43,416 nt of DNA from an uncultured Eubacteriales bacterium (GTDB lineage Bacteria > Bacillota > Clostridia > Monoglobales > Monoglobaceae), in the NCBI GenBank assembly GCA_958352815.1, contig CATWQA010000015.1:1-43416 (forward strand). Direction: 5' to 3'. Positions 38,771 through 43,416 of this stretch are shown here, one piece after another (the stretch's first letter is position 1; every line of letters starts with the position of its first letter). Position numbers and translations under genes: made by a program. The notes under the pieces are model-generated. The model saw nothing but the letters and a program-made list of their open reading frames with translations. It was not told the DNA's origin and searched no databases.

Positions 38771-40774
38771 ATGAACAAGCTTAGCAAAATCAAAGAGAAG
38801 ATTAGGGAATTTTTCAAGTTTCTGCTCTGTAAGTTAAAGGGAATACTCGGTGCCGTACTGTCTTGGATAAAGAAACATAAAATCCTGACGGCTGTTATCT
38901 GCATTATACTGGTAATAGCATTAACCCTGACTGTAAACGGGCTGCGCTTCCGCAATGCAATTAATGAGGCATCTTTGGAGCTTAAGGTTGAATACCGTGA
39001 CATAGAGGAGAGCATAAGCGACTCCACAGTGGTTGAGCCCAACAACGAGTATTCTATTACCGCAAGCGTGGCGGGGGAAATCCTGAGCGACCCCTTTGAG
39101 GAGGGCGACACCGTAAAAAAAGGCGATCTTATGTATACCATTGACGCAACTACTGTTGAAAACAGTATACAGAGCGCGGACATTGCCATTGCAAAGGCTA
39201 AAAAGGCATACGATGACGCCGTTAACGAAAACACCAATACCTACAGAGACAAAACCTCAAGCGCAAGCACGGTTCAGAGCGCAGCTATCGCAGTAGAGAA
39301 GGCTCAGCAGTCCTATAACGACGCGCTTAAGGCACGGGACGACTTAGCTCTTAAAACAAACTATTCCGGCGTTGTTACAACTCTCTATGTTTCGGAGGGA
39401 GACACTGTTGCCGCAGGAGCCAAAATCGCAGACGTTGTGGACAACGACACTCTGAAAATAAAAATCCCCTTTAACACAAATGACGCGGACAATATCTACG
39501 TAGGTGATTATGCAAGTCTGACCCTGACAAAAAACGGCTCAGCCATTGACGGCTATGTTACGGAAATCAGCGACATGACAGAAAGCGGAGCGGGCTTTAC
39601 CTCGTTCAGACGAGTTACAATTGAGGTTTCAAACCCCGGGGCGGTTTCCTCCGGAGACTCCGCCACAGCAATGATTAACGGCATGGCGTGCAACGATGCG
39701 GGCACCTTTGAAAACATAACCGAGGACAGTATTACCGCCTCAAGCAGCGGTAAGCTTGACTCTCTCTACATATCCGAGGGTGAACGGATATATTCAGGCG
39801 CGACAATCGGTATGCTTGACGCAGATTCGGTTGAATCGCAGATTACAAGCGCAAAGCTGTCTCTGGACGATGCAAATCAGGCTTTGGAGAGAGCGAAAGC
39901 CTCCCGGCAGAGCAGCGACTCTGCTGCCGCTCTTAATGACAGCAAACTCAGCTCATCGGTGAGCAACGCAAAGCTCGCCTATGACGACGCCGTACTGGCA
40001 AAGGATAAGCTGTTAAAACAACTTGAGGACTACACCATAAAGGCTCCCATTTCGGGAACGGTCGTAACCAAAAACATGAAAAAGGGAGATAACATAGGCA
40101 GCGGCTCCTCCTCTACCTCCTCCTATTCATCTGCCGGTGCGGCTTCATCGGGCAGCTCCTCTGCCGCTTCGGTCTCCGCTTCAAGCTCGGCAATGGCGGT
40201 TATTTATGATATGAGCAAATTAAAGTGCACCTTAAATGTTGACGAGCTTGACGTTAAAAATGTCCGCGTGGGACAAAAGGTGTCAATAACCACAGACGTG
40301 AACGACAAGGAATATACGGGAACGGTTGAAACCGTCAGCGTAAACGGAACGGCGGGAAGCAACGGAGTTACCACGTATCCGGTTAAGATTGATATTATCG
40401 ATTTTGACAGCTACCTGCTCCCCGGCATGAACATTGAAGCAAGCATTGTTATATCCAGCGCCCACAATGTTCTTTCAATTCCGGTCAGCTCCCTTAACAG
40501 AGGTAACACAGTATACATCAAGGGCGACAAGACAGACGAAAACGATTCTGCTCCCGAGGGCTACAGAACCGTAACCGTTGTTACCGGAGCCAGCGATGAT
40601 GAATACATAGAGATTAAGAACGGTCTTGCCGAGGGGGATGTGCTGTATTCTTCATCCTCGTCCGCCACACCTTTTTCCGACCAATCTATGACCGAACAGC
40701 GAGAGCATGCTATGGATAACATGGGTTCAGGCGGAGGTCCCGGCGGCGGAGGCGGCCCCGGCGGCGGAATGTAA
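38771..40774 (+). CDS. Membrane-fusion (HlyD/MacA-like) protein with duplicated lipoyl module
   Basis: A 667-residue protein anchored by one helix (about residues 39-57), otherwise outside the cell. It is the adaptor of an ABC export system. Residues 95-235 form one lipoyl half, coiled coil, lipoyl half (AGEILSDPFEEGDTVKKGD ... YSGVVTTLYVSEGDTVAAGAK). Residues 323-485 repeat that arrangement (SGKLDSLYISEGERIYSGA ... ISGTVVTKNMKKGDNIGSG). A Ser-rich stretch (443-474) interrupts the second lipoyl half. A beta-barrel part follows, and the end is Gly/Pro-rich (GGGPGGGGGPGGGM). MacA-type adaptors have about 370 residues and one module. It starts one base after marR and overlaps the ATPase gene by one base. 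Confidence 0.93.
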   Translation: MNKLSKIKEKIREFFKFLLCKLKGILGAVLSWIKKHKILTAVICIILVIALTLTVNGLRFRNAINEASLELKVEYRDIEESISDSTVVEPNNEYSITASVAGEILSDPFEEGDTVKKGDLMYTIDATTVENSIQSADIAIAKAKKAYDDAVNENTNTYRDKTSSASTVQSAAIAVEKAQQSYNDALKARDDLALKTNYSGVVTTLYVSEGDTVAAGAKIADVVDNDTLKIKIPFNTNDADNIYVGDYASLTLTKNGSAIDGYVTEISDMTESGAGFTSFRRVTIEVSNPGAVSSGDSATAMINGMACNDAGTFENITEDSITASSSGKLDSLYISEGERIYSGATIGMLDADSVESQITSAKLSLDDANQALERAKASRQSSDSAAALNDSKLSSSVSNAKLAYDDAVLAKDKLLKQLEDYTIKAPISGTVVTKNMKKGDNIGSGSSSTSSYSSAGAASSGSSSAASVSASSSAMAVIYDMSKLKCTLNVDELDVKNVRVGQKVSITTDVNDKEYTGTVETVSVNGTAGSNGVTTYPVKIDIIDFDSYLLPGMNIEASIVISSAHNVLSIPVSSLNRGNTVYIKGDKTDENDSAPEGYRTVTVVTGASDDEYIEIKNGLAEGDVLYSSSSSATPFSDQSMTEQREHAMDNMGSGGGPGGGGGPGGGM

Positions 40775-41541
40775 TGGAAGCAAATACTGATAACAGAATA
40801 CCACTGATTGAATTTGACAATATATATAAAATTTACATAATGGGCGACACAGAGGTTCATGCCCTTGACGGGATTTCAATGAAAATATACAAGGGCGAGT
40901 TTGTGGCGATAGTAGGTCAGTCGGGCAGCGGCAAGTCAACCTGCATGAACATTATCGGCTGTCTTGACGTTCCCACACGGGGCAAGTATTATTTAAGAGG
41001 CACCGACGTGAGCACAATGGGCGACGATGAACAGGCGGAAATCCGCAATAAAGAGCTGGGATTTATTTTCCAGCAATACAATCTTATACCCAAGATTAAC
41101 GTGCAGCAGAATGTGGAGCTTCCCCTGATGTACGCCGGGCTTTCCGAAAAGGAACAGGAACGGCGGGCTTTGGCGTCCCTTGACAGGGTTGGGCTTAAAT
41201 CAAAGGCCAAAAACATGCCCCAGCAGCTGTCGGGAGGTCAGCAGCAGCGTGTGTCTATTGCAAGAGCCCTTGCGGGGGATCCGTCCATAATTCTGGCAGA
41301 CGAGCCCACAGGCGCTCTTGACTCCAAAACGGGTAAGGACGTTTTAGGCTTCCTGAAAAAGCTACACGCCGAGGGAAACACAATCGTTCTGATTACCCAT
41401 GACAACACCATTGCCGCCCAGGCGGAGCGGGTTATACGCATACAGGACGGACAGATTATGTATGACGGAGAGCCTGACATAACCAAGTTTACCACTGTTG
41501 CCCACGCCGGAGATGAGGAGGAAGATACAAATGACGCTTAA
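40774..41541 (+). CDS. ABC transporter ATP-binding protein (MacB/LolD type)
   Basis: A 255-residue ATPase. GQSGSGKST (48-56) is Walker A, LSGGQQQRVSIARALAGDP the ABC signature, ILADEPTGALD Walker B, and VLITHDN holds the switch His. It belongs to the group that pairs with FtsX/MacB-type permeases, here as a separate chain rather than fused. It exports or extracts a substrate from the membrane using ATP; which substrate is unknown. The start shares a base with the adaptor stop (TAATG), and the end overlaps the permease gene by 11 bases. Confidence 0.97.
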   Translation: MEANTDNRIPLIEFDNIYKIYIMGDTEVHALDGISMKIYKGEFVAIVGQSGSGKSTCMNIIGCLDVPTRGKYYLRGTDVSTMGDDEQAEIRNKELGFIFQQYNLIPKINVQQNVELPLMYAGLSEKEQERRALASLDRVGLKSKAKNMPQQLSGGQQQRVSIARALAGDPSIILADEPTGALDSKTGKDVLGFLKKLHAEGNTIVLITHDNTIAAQAERVIRIQDGQIMYDGEPDITKFTTVAHAGDEEEDTNDA

Positions 41542-42709
41542 AAAATCTTTCGGCCTCGCTTTTTCAAATCTCATGTTTGATAAGATGCGCTCTCTGCTGA
41601 CAATGCTGGGTATAATCATAGGCGTTGCGGCCGTTATTATTCTTATCAGTCTTATGGACGGTATGATGGGAATGATGAACGATGAATTTTCAAAGCTGGG
41701 CACCGATACCATAACCATCTCTGTTCAAAACAGAGGCGGCAGCCGAACAGTCGATGAGGACGACTTTTACGAATTTGCCCAAAAGAACCCCGAGTATGTT
41801 AAGGCGATAAGCCCATCCGTTACCCTGGCAAACGCCGCCGTTAAAACCATGGACTACGACATGACAACCTCAGTCAGCGGCGTTGACGAAAGCTACTTCG
41901 GTATAAAAGACCTTGAAATGGAACAGGGCAGATTTCTGCAATACTCCGATATTGACAAAAAGCAAAAAAACTGCGTTATCGGAACCTACATAGAAAAAGA
42001 GTTTTTCGGCAGGGGGCAGGGGCTTGGTCAGACGTTTAAAATTAACGGCAAAACCTTTAAGGTTGTGGGCGTGCTCACTGAGGAGGACGACTCTGAAAGC
42101 GGCGGCACGGACGAGGTTATATACATTCCGTATACCACTGCAATAACCATGTCCTCCTCATCCTTTATCGGCAGCTACACAGCTCAGGCAGTGGATGTGG
42201 ACTCGGTCGACAGCGCAATGACAAAGCTTGAGCAGTATCTTGACAACAAGATCGGCGACAGCGATTACTACAACGTCAGCAGTATTAAGCAGATTATGGA
42301 TATGGCAAACACAATGACGGGAACCATGCAGACACTCCTTGTATGTATAGCGGGAATTTCCCTACTGGTTGGCGGCATAGGTATTATGAACATTATGCTG
42401 GTGTCTGTCACGGAACGCACCCGTGAAATTGGTATCAGAAAGTCTCTCGGGGCAAAGGGAAGGGATATTAAATCCCAATTCGTCATTGAGGCTGCCACCG
42501 TCAGCGGCGTGGGCGGCATTATCGGAATTGTTGCCGGCTCCATACTGGCTGTGCTGTTCGGGCGTCTTCTTAATCTTAACGCCGTTCCCTCGGCAAGCGC
42601 AATAGGAATATCCTTTGGCGTTTCGGTGGGAATCGGTATACTGTTTGGGTATCTGCCCGCAAAGAACGCCGCCGCTCTCAACCCAATCGACGCCCTGCGT
42701 CACGAATAA
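41531..42709 (+). CDS. ABC transporter permease (MacB/FtsX type)
   Basis: A 392-residue membrane protein with four helices: one near residues 20-42, then a large outside MacB-type domain (about 45-260), then three helices. SLLTMLGIIIGVAAVIIL and LVGGIGIMNIMLVSVTERTREIGIRKSLGAKGRDI are the family signatures, and PAKNAAALNPIDALRHE the typical end. GGAGGAAG lies just before the ATG at 41531. A frame open to 41498 is rejected, since it lacks a ribosome site and adds unrelated residues. The gene overlaps the ATPase gene, showing tight coupling. Confidence 0.96.
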   Translation: MTLKKSFGLAFSNLMFDKMRSLLTMLGIIIGVAAVIILISLMDGMMGMMNDEFSKLGTDTITISVQNRGGSRTVDEDDFYEFAQKNPEYVKAISPSVTLANAAVKTMDYDMTTSVSGVDESYFGIKDLEMEQGRFLQYSDIDKKQKNCVIGTYIEKEFFGRGQGLGQTFKINGKTFKVVGVLTEEDDSESGGTDEVIYIPYTTAITMSSSSFIGSYTAQAVDVDSVDSAMTKLEQYLDNKIGDSDYYNVSSIKQIMDMANTMTGTMQTLLVCIAGISLLVGGIGIMNIMLVSVTERTREIGIRKSLGAKGRDIKSQFVIEAATVSGVGGIIGIVAGSILAVLFGRLLNLNAVPSASAIGISFGVSVGIGILFGYLPAKNAAALNPIDALRHE

Positions 42710-42721
42710 TCGGAGGATAAT

Positions 42722-43416
42722 ATGAAACATAAAAGACTACTTTCATTATTTTTATCTATAATAATCGCCATGGGTACGTTGGTCTTGCCTGCGGCAGCTC
42801 AAAGCGGAGGCAGCAGTGATGTTCAAGCCCTTCTTGCCGAGCTTAAAATTATGAGCGGAGACCCGGACGGAAGCTTCAGACCCTACGACAATGTTACAAG
42901 GGGAGAATTTACAAAGGTTGCCGTTGCCTGCTCGGATTACAAGAACAATGTGGCGACAAACCTCTCCGTCTCTCCCTTTAAGGATGTGCCCTATACCCAC
43001 TGGGCAGCACCATATGTAAGAGTGGGAGTTACCAACAATTTGGTTGCCGGTTACCCCGACGCGTCATTCAGGCCTGACGAAACCGTCACCTTTGAGGAGG
43101 CAATCACCATTATGCTCAGAGTTCTGGGCTATAATGACAGCGATTTCGGCGTTACTTGGCCTAACGGACAGATAGGCATGGCGGATAGCCTCGACATGAC
43201 CGATAACCTGACCTCAACAGAAATAGGCACGCCCATGACCCGTGAGGACGTGGCAACCCTGGCATACAATACTCTGCGCACAGCTAAAAAAGGTTCTCAA
43301 GCTGAGCAGATTTCCATATTTGACGTAACTGTTGCCGAGGATGTGACCTTGATTTCCACCTCCAGAGAGGACAGCTCAATTCCCGGAGACGAGGTGTTTA
43401 CCGACAGCGGCTCATA
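42722..43416 (+). CDS. S-layer-homology (SLH) domain protein, cut by window edge
   Basis: The first 231 codons of a secreted wall-bound protein. MKHKRLLSLFLSIIIAMGTLVLPAAA is a signal peptide with a likely cut after AAA. Two SLH repeats follow: about residues 36-78 (IMSGDPDGSFRPYDNVTRGEFTKV) and 88-138 (FKDVPYTHWAAPYVRVG ... AGYPDASFRPDETVTFEEA). A third, weaker one runs to about 185 (GTPMTREDVATLAYNTL). SLH domains bind pyruvylated secondary wall polymer. It starts 12 bases after the permease stop with CGGAGG before the ATG, so it belongs to the marR operon. Confidence 0.93.
   Translation, partial: MKHKRLLSLFLSIIIAMGTLVLPAAAQSGGSSDVQALLAELKIMSGDPDGSFRPYDNVTRGEFTKVAVACSDYKNNVATNLSVSPFKDVPYTHWAAPYVRVGVTNNLVAGYPDASFRPDETVTFEEAITIMLRVLGYNDSDFGVTWPNGQIGMADSLDMTDNLTSTEIGTPMTREDVATLAYNTLRTAKKGSQAEQISIFDVTVAEDVTLISTSREDSSIPGDEVFTDSGS

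Overview
The window looks like the chromosome of an anaerobic, endospore-forming Firmicute of class Clostridia. Pointers are an alpha/beta-type small acid-soluble spore protein, a YtxC-like sporulation protein, the SCIFF peptide with its radical-SAM maturase, a ferredoxin-dependent indolepyruvate oxidoreductase, a CIRCE-controlled groESL operon, RNase M5, TrmFO, a stand-alone CarD, and SecDF split into two genes. Base use is even and coding density is high. I see no insertion sequence, prophage, CRISPR array, tRNA or rRNA. I would not name a genus.

Layout. 1-2988 (minus): threonine synthase (runs off the left edge), a small P-loop protein and glucose-6-phosphate isomerase. 3464-3682 (plus): a spore DNA-binding protein. 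3802-10937 (minus): one seven-gene operon read from a strong promoter at 10974-11002, with a sodium/solute symporter, phenylacetate-CoA ligase, IorA, IorB, a tandem ACT protein, a methionine-gamma-lyase-family PLP enzyme and a Cys/His-rich mini-protein. It probably handles aryl-pyruvates from aromatic amino acids. 11093-15320 (mostly minus): YtxC-like protein, DUF6873 GME-fold protein, a 50-residue four-Cys protein on the plus strand, an M20 amidohydrolase, RNase M5 (apparently leaderless) and a DUF3089 lipoprotein. 15484-22524 (plus, except VanZ): DtxR-type regulator, RadA, CarD-IspD-IspF, GroES-GroEL and a membrane-anchored fragment resembling half a GT2 glycosyltransferase. 22849-29626 (minus): TrmFO-TopA-DprA-rRNA methylase, then L20-L35-IF3 behind an L20-type leader. 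29918-31163 (plus): uracil-DNA glycosylase and a lipoprotein. 31234-36817 (minus): YajC, a TIGR04086 membrane protein, SCIFF, its maturase, a small secreted-type protein, SecD and SecF. 36920-38092 (minus): iron-dependent alcohol dehydrogenase. 38287-43416 (plus): MarR regulator, a long membrane-fusion protein, ABC ATPase, MacB-type permease and an S-layer-homology protein cut by the right edge.

The most interesting points are: the SCIFF precursor with seven cysteines sitting inside a YajC-SecDF neighbourhood; an acidic Ala/Thr-rich insert in SecF; a membrane-fusion protein with two lipoyl/coiled-coil modules in tandem; a perfect sigma-A promoter whose +1 falls on the A of the rnmV start codon; a probable AUA start for infC; a 17-bp perfect inverted repeat over the marR promoter; the GT2-like half domain; and repeated embedding of stop codons in terminator hairpins. 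Many sigma-A promoters with 17-bp spacing and extended -10 elements can be read directly, which gives a fairly detailed transcription map. All functional calls are by reading translated sequence and recalled family motifs; no database search was run.
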